A stretch of 64,000 nucleotides of DNA. It comes from Diogma glabrata (lineage: Eukaryota > Arthropoda > Insecta > Diptera > Cylindrotomidae). The notes below the pieces were generated by a model, which ran no database searches, was not told where the DNA came from, and worked only from the letters and a program-made list of their open reading frames with translations. This document shows, one piece after another, positions 32,666 to 43,135 of this stretch. The stretch spans positions 135,518,943 through 135,582,942 of the forward strand of contig OY856186.1 of assembly GCA_963693315.1 (NCBI GenBank), in the 5' to 3' direction. The position numbers were made by a program, and so were the translations under genes. Each line of letters begins with the position of its first letter. Within the stretch, counting starts at the first letter, position 1.

Positions 32666-32693
32666 CCTAAAACTTTTTCTGTGTGCGCCCCTG

Positions 32694-33803
32694 GTAGTAG
32701 CAGATACCATCATACATTTGAACTCGTGACCTGGACCGTGGTGGCGATGAAGAGCTATTCAAATTTCGGTTGTGAATATCGTTTCGATCCTTAGATCTGC
32801 TCCGATAATTATGAGAAGATTGGGAGAAATTTTGCCTTTGAATGGCCCTGTGAAGTTGCACGTTTTGTTCTTCCAATTTTTTGAATTTTTCCTCAAGTGA
32901 CATGATTTCACTTGAGGAAGAAGAAGAAGAAGGAAGAGAAGAAGCGGCAGGGTTAGATACCGCATGGAGCTGAGATCCCCTTAGGGACGTGAGAACGTTG
33001 TCTGCTATCTCGGCAGTTTCTTGCAAACTTTTTTTAAGAACCGAGATAGTAGCGCGAACTGTGGGTGGAAGTTTTTCCTCCCAAAGTGTTTCGGGATTCA
33101 GCAGTCATATCCCGTAAGAGCTGTGAGGGATTTAGATCCCCAAGGTCCATACCGCGTAGTACTTTGTGAATGCGATCTGAAGTGCTGCTGGATAGGCGGG
33201 CTAAGAGAGCCTCTTTAAGCCTATCACAAGAAAAATCTTGGTCGGGTTTCACCAAGATATCACCGACTAGTTTCGCCAGTGTGATGGTGATCATACTAAA
33301 TAGATGACCATACTTAGTGTGTTGGGACTTGATGTTTCCCAACAACAACTGACATTCTAAGGTGACGAACCATAGGTCTGGTGTTTCAGACCAGAAAGCA
33401 GGAATTTTTATTGCTACATGGGCAATTTGTGGCATTGCTGCCGAAGAAGATGTAGCTGGAGATGGTAAGCTGAAGCTGGAGGTGGTGGAGGGTTTAAAGT
33501 AGGACCTCCAAGATTCATTCGTGCCAAAGCGGCGTCGATCCGCTTGGCAACCAGTGCCTCTAACTGGTCTTCAGTATTAGTGAATGTGTTGGGTCCGGAA
33601 GAAGCAGAAGTTTCCTCAGGTTCTGGTGGACCTGCTGAAACTGCTGGGAACACGAATGAGTGGCGGAAAAACCTAGTCATGATGACAACTAGGGAGAAAG
33701 ACGTTGCAGCGAACATAACTGTAACGGAGTGTTGTGGTGCGATTATAGCTGAAATTACGACTAGAAAAACCACAAAACAAAAAAGTTTCCTAAACATGTA
33801 CAT
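32694..33803 (-). pseudogene. gag: Gypsy family 3 Gag
   Basis: Three overlapping frames make up a gag of the arthropod DUF7041 type. A Pro-rich segment (NPPPPPASAYH) precedes IKIPAFWSETPDLWFVTLE and KYGHLFSMITIT, then LLARLSSSTSDRIHKVLRGM and LNPSQLLRDM, a coiled-coil-prone stretch LEEKFKKLEEQNVQL and a Ser/Arg-rich tail ending YDGICYY at the hAT junction. Frame changes near 33420 and 33030 break it. The N-terminus around 33700-33803 looks hydrophobic and may be out of frame. Confidence 0.78.
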
Positions 33804-33941
33804 TGTTTTTATAACGTTATTTAAAATTGTTATTTACTATTAACGTTATTATTAACGTTTATTAATTATTAACGTTTTTTAATTATTAGCGTATTAATTA
33901 TTAACGTTATATTAACGTAATATTAACTATTAACGTTATTT

Positions 33942-34086
33942 ACTCCTTATATAATATTTGACAGAGAGCGTCTTGTTTTAGAAACTGCATAGAATATTTA
34001 TATTTTACACTACCAAAAACGTTGTGGTTTTTAAACAATTCTTATTATTGTTATCCAAAGAAAATAATAATATATAGATATAAAAT
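33942..34086 (-). mobile_element. 5' LTR of gypsy family 3, inner part
   Basis: Repeats 26285-26429 almost base for base from ACTCCTTATATAATATTTG. The rest of this LTR is displaced: AAAAATATATTTAGGAAACTT reappears at 34656-34675 after a nested insertion, and the outer portion is lost at a SINE. Directly inside (33843-33941) are short AACGTTATTAATTATTAACG repeats where the PBS should be. Confidence 0.7.
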
Positions 34087-34655
34087 AGTATATTAAGAAA
34101 CTAGTTTCATAATCGACGATTTTATCGCACGCAATCTGTTTAGAAAACGACCCGCGCAGCGGGGAGTTTTCTAAAGGATAAGTGCGATAAAACGTCTTAT
34201 GAAACGAGTTTTTTATACTATTTTTTCTATTTTGCATTTGTTGTCTTGAAATTTTAAAAAATATTTTTTATGTTTTAATGTTTTAAAGAAAATTTCTAAA
34301 AATTTCAATTCAAAATAGTAAGCTCTGCGTTTCATCATATTTCTATATATTTTTTTGTTGCAAAACTTGCTTTCATAAAATGTGTATTTTATTAAAATAT
34401 AGTCAATTTGATATTTTGTTATAATTACTAATTATTTTAATTAATTAAAATATTAAACACTAATTTAGATTATTTTTTAATAATAAGATTAATTATAAGA
34501 ATAATTTTATTTATATAATTATTCGTTTTAACTTTCACTGACGTTTGTATGACCAATGTGACCAACCTTGAAAAACAAAACTTTGCGTATCTTAATGAAG
34601 GCCATTTCGATACGCATTTGGGTATCGAAATGACTTTATTTTAAACGCAAAATAG
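34087..34655. mobile_element. Nested foldback insertions in the family 3 LTR
   Basis: Two inverted-repeat units. First, 34087-34225: TAGTTTCATAATCGACG/TTTTATCGCAC against GTGCGATAAAACGTC/TTATGAAACGAG, around a GC-rich centre. Second, 34221-34660: TTTTTCTATTTTGCATTT against AAACGCAAAATAGAAAAA. Neither encodes protein. They separate two pieces that are contiguous in the other LTR (near 26429). Confidence 0.6.
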
Positions 34656-34675
34656 AAAAATATATTTAGGAAACT

Positions 34676-34890
34676 TATTTTGGATTTTTGAGATCAATTA
34701 AACTCAAGTAAGTAAAGAAGTAATTGGAATATTTTCAATTCAAAGGTATGGTTTGAAGTTTCTCAGAAAAAAACTACAATTCACATTTTACGTGTTTCGG
34801 ATCGGATTCGAACCTACCCTCGTCAGTGCCCGGCTCGAATCCTTGGGCAGACACGCTATCGATTACGCCGTCGAGGCGATGACAATTTCA
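34676..34890 (-). mobile_element. tRNA-derived SINE, copy 1
   Basis: On the minus strand GGCGTAATCGATAGCG resembles RNA polymerase III box A and GGTTCGAATCC matches box B, about 45 bp apart, as in a tRNA head. The cloverleaf is imperfect (acceptor strands do not pair), which fits a SINE and not a functional tRNA. From memory the head is closest to an arginine tRNA. An AT-rich body follows to 34676. The body recurs at 35219-35374. Confidence 0.55.
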
Positions 34891-35218
34891 AAGTTGAAAC
34901 TTCTTCATCACTTAATTATTTTTGACTTAAGTTGAATTTTTCCACTGTCTAATGCATTTTTCCACTGTCTAGTCTAATACTACTCCATATTATGGAAATG
35001 CTTTTACATTATATGGGATTTTTTGCATTAAATTTCTAGACAATACTTTGTGTGAATTCATAGAATGGGGAACATTTCTATTCTAATTAACATCCTAAGT
35101 CACGATTGTATAGTCATTATTGATTGTTTCCAATCAATGTGAAATCAATGGCTGACACTTGGTCAATTTGTAGTTCTATATGTATTAACATTTGACTACA
35201 TTAAGGGAATTTTAAATA
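34891..35218. other. AT-rich spacer between SINE copies
   Basis: No gene seen. A short direct repeat CATTTTTCCACTGTCTA occurs at about 34939 and 34956. Confidence 0.45.
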
Positions 35219-35374
35219 TATTTTGGATTTTTGAGATCAATTAAACTCAAGTAAGTAAAGAAGTAATTGGAATATTTTCAATTCAAAGGTATGGTTTGTT
35301 GTTTCTCAGAAAAAAACTACAATTCACATTTTACGTGTTTCGGATCGGATTCGAACCTACCCTCGTCAGTGCCA
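35219..35374 (-). mobile_element. Truncated SINE, copy 2
   Basis: Repeats the body and box B of copy 1 (TATTTTGGATTTTTGAGATC onward) but is cut at GTCAGTGCC, before box A. The cut point is the loop of the palindrome at 35301-35430. Confidence 0.6.
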
Positions 35375-35430
35375 GTTCGAATCCGATCCGAAACACGTAA
35401 AATGTGAATTGTAGTTTTTTTCTGAGAAAC
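35301..35430. repeat. Perfect 56-bp-arm palindrome of SINE sequence
   Basis: Arms 35301-35356 and 35375-35430 are exact reverse complements (GTTTCTCAG ... GGATTCGAAC) with an 18-nt loop. The right arm is an inverted copy of the SINE box B and flank, so the structure arose by fold-back copying or an inverted insertion. Confidence 0.9.
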
Positions 35431-35654
35431 AGGGCGTCATGCTTCGATACATATATAAATAATCCACATTTATTAGTCAGGTTGCAGTATATTTTTTATA
35501 ATTCTCTCTTTGAATTTGGACTCTATACAAAAGCATGCTTTACAAATTCACGATAATTGTAATATATCACCAAAGCTTGATTATTCTAATTGTATAATAA
35601 TTTATTTAAAATAAATTTAATAAGTTTTGCTCTAACAACTTTTTTTTAAATTAT

Positions 35655-36008
35655 AAAGCGGCAGATGTTTCAAAGATAGATTCAAAGAACATCTTCCAAT
35701 GAAGAAAAACAAACAGAAAGTCTACTTTTGCAAACCATTTAGTCGATAACAATCATAATTATACCAATTTTGAGCAAAATTTGATGGCTTTGCATTTATG
35801 TAATCAAGGTGTTTTAATGGACTCTCTTGAAGAATTTGAAATTTACAAAGGATTCAAAACACAACCAAATTTAATTTTAAATGACAAACTTTCTTTTCAT
35901 TCAAATATTTTATCCACGACTACTAAAGAATATATGCTTTCCATGCGTATGTCTTCCATTGTAATTGTATTCATTCCACAACTAGTGAATTTGATTAAAA
36001 TTCTTTAA
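35655..36008 (+). pseudogene. Penelope-like (family A) GIY-YIG C-terminal fragment
   Basis: DRFKEHLPMKKNKQ matches the middle of a PLE GIY-YIG domain, and after a stop the next frame has LCNQGVLMDSLEEFEIYKGF and LILNDKLSFHSN, closely matching 16763-16948. The RT and the GIY-YIG start are missing. Confidence 0.65.
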
Positions 36009-36196
36009 CAGCTCTATAGTTTATTAAATATTCCCCTAACAAATTAAACAACAAACTTGTTTTGTTTTTCGCTATCTTTGATGTATTTATTTCAATATGG
36101 CTATACAAATTTTTGCATGAAAACTGGAAATTAAACGAAATATTTTACAGTCGTGGATAAAATAGCATCTTGAATTGGCTTAGGCCTTAGGATGAT

Positions 36197-36272
36197 GGCA
36201 ATTCTTCACTCGGATGATTCCCTCCACTCGCTACGCTCGTTTCGGGAAGCTTCATCCTCGTGAAGAATTGCC
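36197..36272. repeat. Strong hairpin downstream of PLE-A
   Basis: GGCAATTCTTCAC pairs with GTGAAGAATTGCC (13 bp), then GGATGA with TCATCC and TTCCC with GGGAA, around a loop containing CACTCGCTACGCTCG. The same GGCAATT edge is at the start of the window. I tested it against the hammerhead consensus and it does not fit. Confidence 0.6.
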
Positions 36273-37107
36273 TTCATTCTGAACTCATACAAGAATCTAC
36301 TATTATACAATTCTGTTTTGGAATAATTCAATTAAAATTTCTGTAAAAAACATATTTCATCCATAAAATTAAAATAGTAAGTTTCTAAAATTTGTTTATA
36401 AAAATAATTTTTTAATTCACCTATATCTTAAAGTGTTCCATTAATACTGTGATTTGCGGCCTTAAAGTGTAACTTTTTAACCATATATTTTGTTGCCATA
36501 GTCCAAAAAAGGAAAAAACATTTGTATTTGTTTAAATTCTATAAAAACTCGAAATTTTTATCAAAGCAATTTAATTCAAAATTTCATTATCCAATTAAAA
36601 TATTTGTTATTGTTTGTTGTCATAGTTATACAATTATTTTGAAAAAAATAACAAATATTTAGTCAAAGGTTGCTTTTTCAACATATTTTTATTTCAAAAT
36701 TTATGAAAATTTATAATTTTGATTTAGAATAAACATTTTTTTTAAATATTTAGCTTGCGGCGAATAAAAAATAGTATATGACGCACGGACGTAAGCTATT
36801 TTGGACTTAACGCCTCGATTTGCAAACTCCACATTCGTCCAAAATCTTTAGCTTTACGTCATTGCATCTTAACGTACTATTATTCAAGTTATTTCAATTA
36901 AAAATTTTCTGTAGTAGGGCTATTATTTTGAAAACGTACATCGAAAAAAAAACAACTATTTTTTAAAAATCTGAAATTTTGATATTTTGTTGGTATTGAC
37001 GAAAGGAAAAAAAAGGGGTTTCTGCTTTTATTTTTTGAGTACTCTGAATCGGAGTTATGCGCGGTTGAATTTTTGAGGCTTTTTCACGTAGTTTTGGTAA
37101 TGGTGTC
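36273..37107. other. AT-rich intergenic stretch
   Basis: No gene or terminal repeat recognised. Confidence 0.45.
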
Positions 37108-40100
37108 AATGTTTTGTGAATAGGTGCCACAAATTTCCTCCGACTTACGTATATTTTTGCAAGTAAAAAGGAAAATAATTGAATAATTGAAATAAGTAAG
37201 TTTAAAATTAATAACTTTTCTCTTTTCCGCTAGGCGGCACGTAAAACCTTGGTTTACTTCAAAGCTCATAGCTCAAAAAACCACCTTTTTTTTTGTTTTT
37301 CACAAATTTTAAAGTAAACATATGCAGTTGTGAAATCAAGAAATAAAAAGTGAGCCATTCAATTTGGATTTTTTCTTACGATTTTTAAAGTTTAGTATAT
37401 GAAAAATTCACATGTGTTTTTTTATTAAGTTAATAATCCTGTACTAAATATGGATCTAATAAATTAAACATTTCATATTTTAACACCTGCTATAAATTTG
37501 AACCATTTTCTGTGTATTTCTGATTGAGAAACAGGTTTTTATTTAGAATAAGAATTGGAGATCCCAATGATCGAAGATTTTGTTATAATTTCAACATCAC
37601 CAACACTAACATTAGAAAAAAACATTAAAAAAATATTTTTCCTATAAACATTATAATTTAAACAATATTATAAATAAATACATTAAAAAATTAATTTATA
37701 TATTTTTTTTTGCCTTTAAATTGAAATATTTATGATCATCAGAAAAAGAAAACATTTTGGCAATTATTTTATCGGGTGTAGTGTTATCCGGTAAAAAACA
37801 GTGGAATCCTTGAGTTCCACTTATGGTTTTAATGTCCGAAAACCGCATCGAAAGAAATTGTTCCTGTAGTTCGATATCTTCTGAAGACACATATGAAAAC
37901 TTCATAACGTGGTTGGTTTTTTATCGACCAAATTTCCGCCCATTCAAACAATTCCCTTGCTGTTGATATTTTTTCTCCTCTAAGCGAAGCTCTCCGGGCT
38001 TCTCTTTTAAGTGTTCCTCCAATCCCATCGGATGGACCCTTTCCGTGGGCAGTTGCAAAGAAATGCCATTCTGCAGGTATTTTAAAATCATCAATATGTT
38101 TGCAGAGATTTATGAAATTCTTCTTACTTTTATATTGAGCTGCTGAACCATCAGTAAAATATAAAATTTTTTTGATGCTTGGATATATTTCTTGCTGTTT
38201 TTCAATGAATTCAATACACCTTTCCTGGTATTTATGAACTGCAACTGTGTTATGCATTAAATGATCAGATATAATGACAAAAGATAAGACCTCTAGTTTA
38301 TCATTACATGATTTGTAGTAAACTACGATTGAGTGGATTGTGGGTTGAACTTTATTGAAATGTGCAGCTTGTATCTCATTCAGCGTTATCATTGAGTAGC
38401 TTTCTGATAAATCCATAATAAATACGTATTCGCCGTGACGTAAGTCTTGCTTCGTATCCTTAAGAAACTTTAATTGCTGCCTTGCGATGAAATCATGAAT
38501 TTTTAATTTGTTTACTTATTTGCTTCCACGATATTTTTACAATCATTGCATATATTTGTTGCACAATCCACTGTATCATTAGAACAACTCAGTTTTTTAA
38601 GCAGATCTTTTTTATTTTTTACTAAATTTAAGAGCGGCTTACACATCAAACGTACATTTTCATGTATCATGCTTATACAGACATTGTGTGTTCCGGTAGG
38701 TCCGGCTAAAATACATTCCTGCGGTCGCAACGTAGTGAACTTTGAGAAGCTGATTTTGACATCTGGGTTTTCTTCCAAGAACATTTCGTAGATGTCGGTT
38801 AGGGTCCATAACACCAACCGCTTTGATTTCCTAATTGTTGTTGATCCTTCTGTAATAGTAACAACATCTTTAAGGCCAGGCATTGTTCTACTAATTTCCT
38901 CTGATAAGAAGTATGTTTGAATTTGTTTTACTATCTTTTGTGACAAACTGTGCACTTGTTTGCTTTGAGGCCAACTGTAAGGATCTACTGTTTCCAACAG
39001 ATCCATGGCGAATTCTACCAGTCGTCTTGATGCATTAAATTCATCCTGGATACGTTGATTTGACCAAAATTTGCGTGGTAGAGTTGTCAACAAAAACACT
39101 TGTTTTGATTTAGAGCTGGCATCTTTAAATTCTTTTTTAAGGTTCATAAGCCATGATGTATATTCACATTCCTCCTTTGGTGATAACACTTTAACTGAAT
39201 CTACTTGAAATATTCTTTGACTTATTGCCGATGTGACACTTGCAATTTTTTTATAACTTCCTGTTGTAATATGTTTTTGTTTGATAGGAGATTCGGCTAA
39301 CCTTCCAAGAACATTGTTAATATCTTCTAAAGTATCATTAAGTAGTTCAGGAACTGGTGGAGATATAGTATCAACCGAAACTGGTGATGGATCTAAAGAT
39401 TCTGGAGGTATTTGAATATTTTCGTTCGTTGGAACAATTTCAACATCCTGATTTATAGAAATAACTTCACTATCGATAGTTTCCGAACATGAAAGCTGCT
39501 GTAGAAAATATTAGTTGCATATGAATTTTTATTCATTTTAATAAAATAATTAAATTTACCTTATTTTTATAGATATAAGTGCGACATGTTTCACATATAA
39601 ACTGGTCATCAAGCAAAGTAAAATTTAGGGTTGCAGCTTTTTGAATAACAGCTGGTGTGACCAGTTTCACATTTTTTGATGTCCGCTTATGATTTTTGAG
39701 ACCGTACAAGTTACAGCACAATTTGAAAGGCATTTCTACTATTATCTTTTCTAAACGTTATGTCTTCTAAATATTTTTGAATATAACTGATATAAGGCAA
39801 TCACATCAATATATATACCTTTTAAATAGTTTTGACATAGGTAGAATCAGGTAAAATTAGGTAGGTACAATTTAATATATTTTGATTGGATTCAAGCATT
39901 ATTTGTTCCAAAAAACGTTTGTGGGCGTCATTAGAAATTTTAAATGTTAAAGTTATGAGTCTCTAACGAGATTTTAATTAGTAAAAAGGGGCTGAATAGA
40001 CATTTTACAGACCCATTTAATAATTTAAATTTCTTTATATGACCACTTAACTTAAATTTTTTTAATAAGTTTTTAACCATGTAACCGCACAGAAAATGGT

Positions 40101-40498
40101 TCAAATTTATTGTAGGTGTTAAAATATGAAATGTTTAATTTATTAGATCCACATTTAGTTCAGGATTATTAACTTAATAAAAAAACACATGTGAATTTTT
40201 CATACACCAAACTTTAAAAATCGTAAGATAAAAAATCCATATTGAATGGCTCACTTTTTATTTCTTAATTTCATAGCTGCATATGTTTACTTTGAAATTT
40301 ATGAAAAACAAAAAAGGAAAGGTGGTTTTTTGAGCTATGAGCTTTGAAGTAAACCAAGGTTTTACGCGCCGCCTAGCGGAAAAGAGAAAAGTTATTAATT
40401 TTAAACTTACTTATTTCAATTATTCAATTATTTTCCTTTTTACTTGCAAAAATATACGTAAGTCGGAGGAAATTTGTGGCACCTATTCACAAAACATT
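37108..40498 (-). mobile_element. 3.4-kb DNA transposon with ~410-bp TIRs
   Basis: TIRs 37108-37514 and 40088-40498 start AATGTTTTGTGAATAGGTGCC and are about 93-95% alike by eye. The interior encodes a transposase on the minus strand. I cannot see a clear target duplication: the left flank is GGTGTCA and the right flank TTCTGTCA. TIR length and the protein suggest a superfamily such as Sola, but I cannot prove it. Confidence 0.82.
37696..39733 (-). pseudogene. DDE-type transposase of the long-TIR element, spliced and frameshifted
   Basis: Exon 1 (39733-39561) starts MPFKLCCNLYGLKNHKR and has a C-x2-C motif (FICETC). An intron with GTAAAT donor and TTTTCTACAG acceptor (about 39499-39560) joins it to exon 2 (39498-38512). 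Exon 2 has a helical region (LSPKEECEYTSWLMNLKKEF), then RPQECILAGPTGTHNVC and a Cys cluster CATNICNDC. After a frameshift near 38512 comes a probable catalytic core: YVFIMDLSESYSMI (Asp), YFTDGSAAQYKSKKNF (Asp) and HFFATAHGKGPSDGIGGT. A second frameshift near 37905 leads to a C-terminal tail ending before 37696. The motif set is shared by many animal DNA transposons; the exact superfamily is not certain. It is no longer functional. Confidence 0.7.
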
Positions 40499-41085
40499 TC
40501 TGTCAATCAGTGTCGGAACGTAGGGGGGAGAACGGTCTGGAATTTGCACATTTTTTAGAATAACTCAAAAACTATGTACCGCAAAATTCTAAAAAAAATT
40601 GCTGTGTTTTGGAAATTTAGTGCTCTTTCAAATGATACTCCACTCACTTGGGTCAAAAAAAGTTTTTTTTACCCTCTTTACACCCATCCCCTAAACACAC
40701 AGAAATATAATTATTTGTGAGTTCGCTATAATTTTCGTTCAAAATATAGCAAACTTCCTGTCTCTATGAATTTTTTCAATTTTTTCTGTCAATCAGTGTC
40801 GAAACGTAGGGGGGTGGGGGGGAAACGGTCTGGAATTTGCACATTTTTTTGAATAACTCAAAAACTGTGTACCGCAAAATTCTAAAAAAAATTGTAAAGT
40901 TTCTGAAATCGGTGCTCTTTCAAATGACACCCCACTCGCTTGGGTCGAAAATGTTTTTTTTTACCCTTCCCCACCCCAATCCCTTAAAAGAACAAAAATA
41001 TAATTATTTGAGAGTTCGCTATATTTTTCATTCAGAGTTTATCAAACTTCCTGTCTCTGTGAATTTTTTCAAATTTTTCTGTTAA

Positions 41086-41116
<31 letters not shown>

Positions 41117-42190
41117 AAATGTGTTGTGTGATAGGGTTTAGAATATGTGTCACAACAACACATAAATACCTTTTAAGACCTAGGTCTAGACCTGGGTCCC
41201 ACAACAACTGGCGTTCTGAGGTGTAGATTAACGCTTTTTTTAAACATCTGTGGGTTGAAGCCACCTGAGACTAAGTGTTCCGGCAAACCATTCCATTTGT
41301 ACGCAGTTCGGACAAAGAAGTCTCTCTGCGATCTGCCAGTATGACAGCGCGGGATCTTTACCGTTTCACTGGTTGCGGCAGCCGACTGCCGAGTGGAACG
41401 GGGGTAAGAATAAGTTTGAGGCATGATGCCGCTGATTTCATCTGAGCACTGCTGATGACGATATTTGTAAAAAACAACGAGGTCAGCAACAGTGCGACAA
41501 TGTTGTAGGGAATCAAGTTGTGATGTCAAAGTTCGATCACCTACAATTCGTATAGCTCGCTTTTGAACAGAGTCCAAGAGGGCCAAGATGGAAACAGAGG
41601 CAGCACCCCAAACTTGACAGCAGTACTCCATACAGGGACGAATATAGGACTTATAAACATGGAGCAATTGGTATGGAGTGAAAAATTAGGCTCGAAATGC
41701 AAGGGGAAGGGGACCAACTTTTTGTGTCACTTTATTGATAATAATTCAAAATCTATGCATTACAAAATTCTAAAAAAAATGGCAATATTTCTAAATTTAA
41801 GTGCTCTTTCAAATGACTCCCTACATGACCTGGTTTTAAATGATGTTTTTACCCCTTAACATTCCCACCCCTTTAATAAATATAGTTATGAGTATCTGCC
41901 ACTTTTCTATATTTTTCATTAAAAACCTACTCAATTTTCTATCATTCCAAATATATTTCAAGATTTTCGATGAAGTAGGGTCGGAGTTAATCGGTTCAAT
42001 AAAACATCCCGAAAACGTTATTTTTCAAAATTATACAAAAAATGGTGAGGTGTAAAATTCCAAAATATATTTTTAAATAATGCTGAAATGAAGCCCTTTC
42101 ATATGGTACCCTACCGGTGTCGATAAAAAAATGTATGTTTTCAAAGGCGTACCCTTTAAAACAAACGAACACAACTTCATTTATTTTTTA
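40499..42190. repeat. Diverged ~288-bp tandem satellite, about four units
   Basis: Units begin TCTGTCAATCAGTGTCGGAACG at 40499 and again at 40787 (period 288), with TGGAATTTGCACATTTTTT, TGTACCGCAAAATTCTAAA and GAGTTCGCTATA landmarks. A third unit starts near 41078, is split by the LINE, and resumes near 41687; a fourth, more diverged unit runs from about 41975. No coding content. Confidence 0.78.
41083..41667 (-). mobile_element. 5'-truncated LINE with RT C-terminal end
   Basis: The minus-strand frame (41667-41173) encodes YKSYIRPCMEYCCQVWGAA, LLDSVQKRAIRIVGD, RHQQCSDEI and FFVRTAYKWNGLP, the conserved C-terminal region that follows the RT in Jockey/CR1-like LINEs. It is followed by a short 3' UTR ending CACACAACACATTTTATT and a poly(A) of about 25 (41088-41113). 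This is the most complete copy in the window of the LINE whose tails occur at 600, 12952, 32560 and 62930. It lies in the third satellite unit. Confidence 0.8.
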
Positions 42191-42576
42191 ACTCACCATC
42201 TTGTGGGGATAGGTTAGTTTTATAAGCACCTCAAATTTTAAGTTCATCGGATTAATGGTTCACGAGATAATCGAAATAATGTGAAAAACACGTTGTACTC
42301 TCACCAATAGTGTTCCGTATAAAAAACGGAACCCTAAAAACGAAGCGAAACGAAATTTATTCAATGATAAGAATAATAAACAATTAGAATCAAAAAATTG
42401 AGAGTGAAAATGTAGTTTAACATTTTCTAAAATGACTGGTTCCGTTTACCTTTTTATGAGATAATATAACTTTCGTAATAATAAGTTAGAGAATTTTATT
42501 TTATTTCTATCTAAAATTATGTGCAAAATAAATTGTTTTGTGAAGGCAATGAAAAATGTAGTGAAGGTAATGAAAA
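42191..42576. other. AT-rich stretch with GTTCCGTAT/ACGGAACCC inverted pair
   Basis: GTTCCGTATAAAAAACGGAAC at 42310-42330 is a short hairpin, followed by CCTAAAAA, a pattern often seen at the ends of insect repeats. No gene. Confidence 0.4.
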
Positions 42577-43135
42577 AAGACCAAGGTCCCACAACAACAT
42601 ACGTTCAAAGGTGTTGATGGACGTAAATCTTCCTTTTTTTTTGTTTTTTTATATTTTTTGTTAAAGAATGGATAACTAAACAAAAAATCCTATCACTGAC
42701 AAAATATATGACATAGGCCAATATTTTATGATAGAATAAAGAAAATAAAAGTAAACTAAACAGTAAATAGCAAATTTTTACAAAAATTTGCTGAAACAAA
42801 ACAAAAATGTAAGTTGCCAATAATCCAGCTGGTTGCATATTCCTTGATCCTGTGACGCACTGTCTTTCTTAATGATTAAAGCCTACACATTATTATATGA
42901 AGGCTCGTTTCTTCAAGGAAGCAATAGCGTCTCATCATGAAGGATTATTTCACAGCTAAGATTGAGGGTGCTACCGTTGACTGAATACAGTTCATCCGCC
43001 ACCACCCCTAAGATGTCACCTTGGCTAATGATATCTCACTGCTATCGCCAGTGGTATGTGATATCTCACGTTAGCTCGTATGTCAATAGCAGGGACTGGA
43101 GTACGCGGGATTGTCACACCCGTAGATCAAGTAAC
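42577..43135 (-). mobile_element. Fragment of the hAT / LINE-tail composite
   Basis: Matches 13020-13576 of the hAT at roughly 90% or more, including the nested LINE tail start (AGACCAAGGTCCCACAACAA) and the block ending GTCACACCCGTAGA. It lacks both hAT ends. It is a diverged relative, not part of the recent duplication. Confidence 0.75.

Larger units (their letters stand above)
29976..32693. mobile_element. 2718-bp hAT-type element splitting gypsy family 3
   Basis: Ends CAGACGCGCACACA and, inverted, CAGGGGCGCACACAG, each followed by a G run. Flanks GTAGTAGC at 29968-29975 and 32694-32701 are an 8-bp duplication, the hAT hallmark. It lies exactly between the gag YDGICYY and YYHHTFQ segments. 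I see no hAT transposase inside; it carries LINE debris, so it is a non-autonomous element that collected other insertions. Confidence 0.85.

Noticed and set aside
34800..34885. A functional tRNA gene on the minus strand.
   Set aside because: Boxes A and B are good, but the acceptor strands do not pair and the anticodon arm is irregular; a repeated AT-rich body follows, so a tRNA-derived SINE fits better.
36197..36272. PLE-A flank hairpin as a hammerhead (GGATGA ... CGAAACGAGC on the minus strand).
   Set aside because: C3 and U4 are wrong and the stem III/GUC arrangement cannot be formed; it is better described as a plain hairpin.
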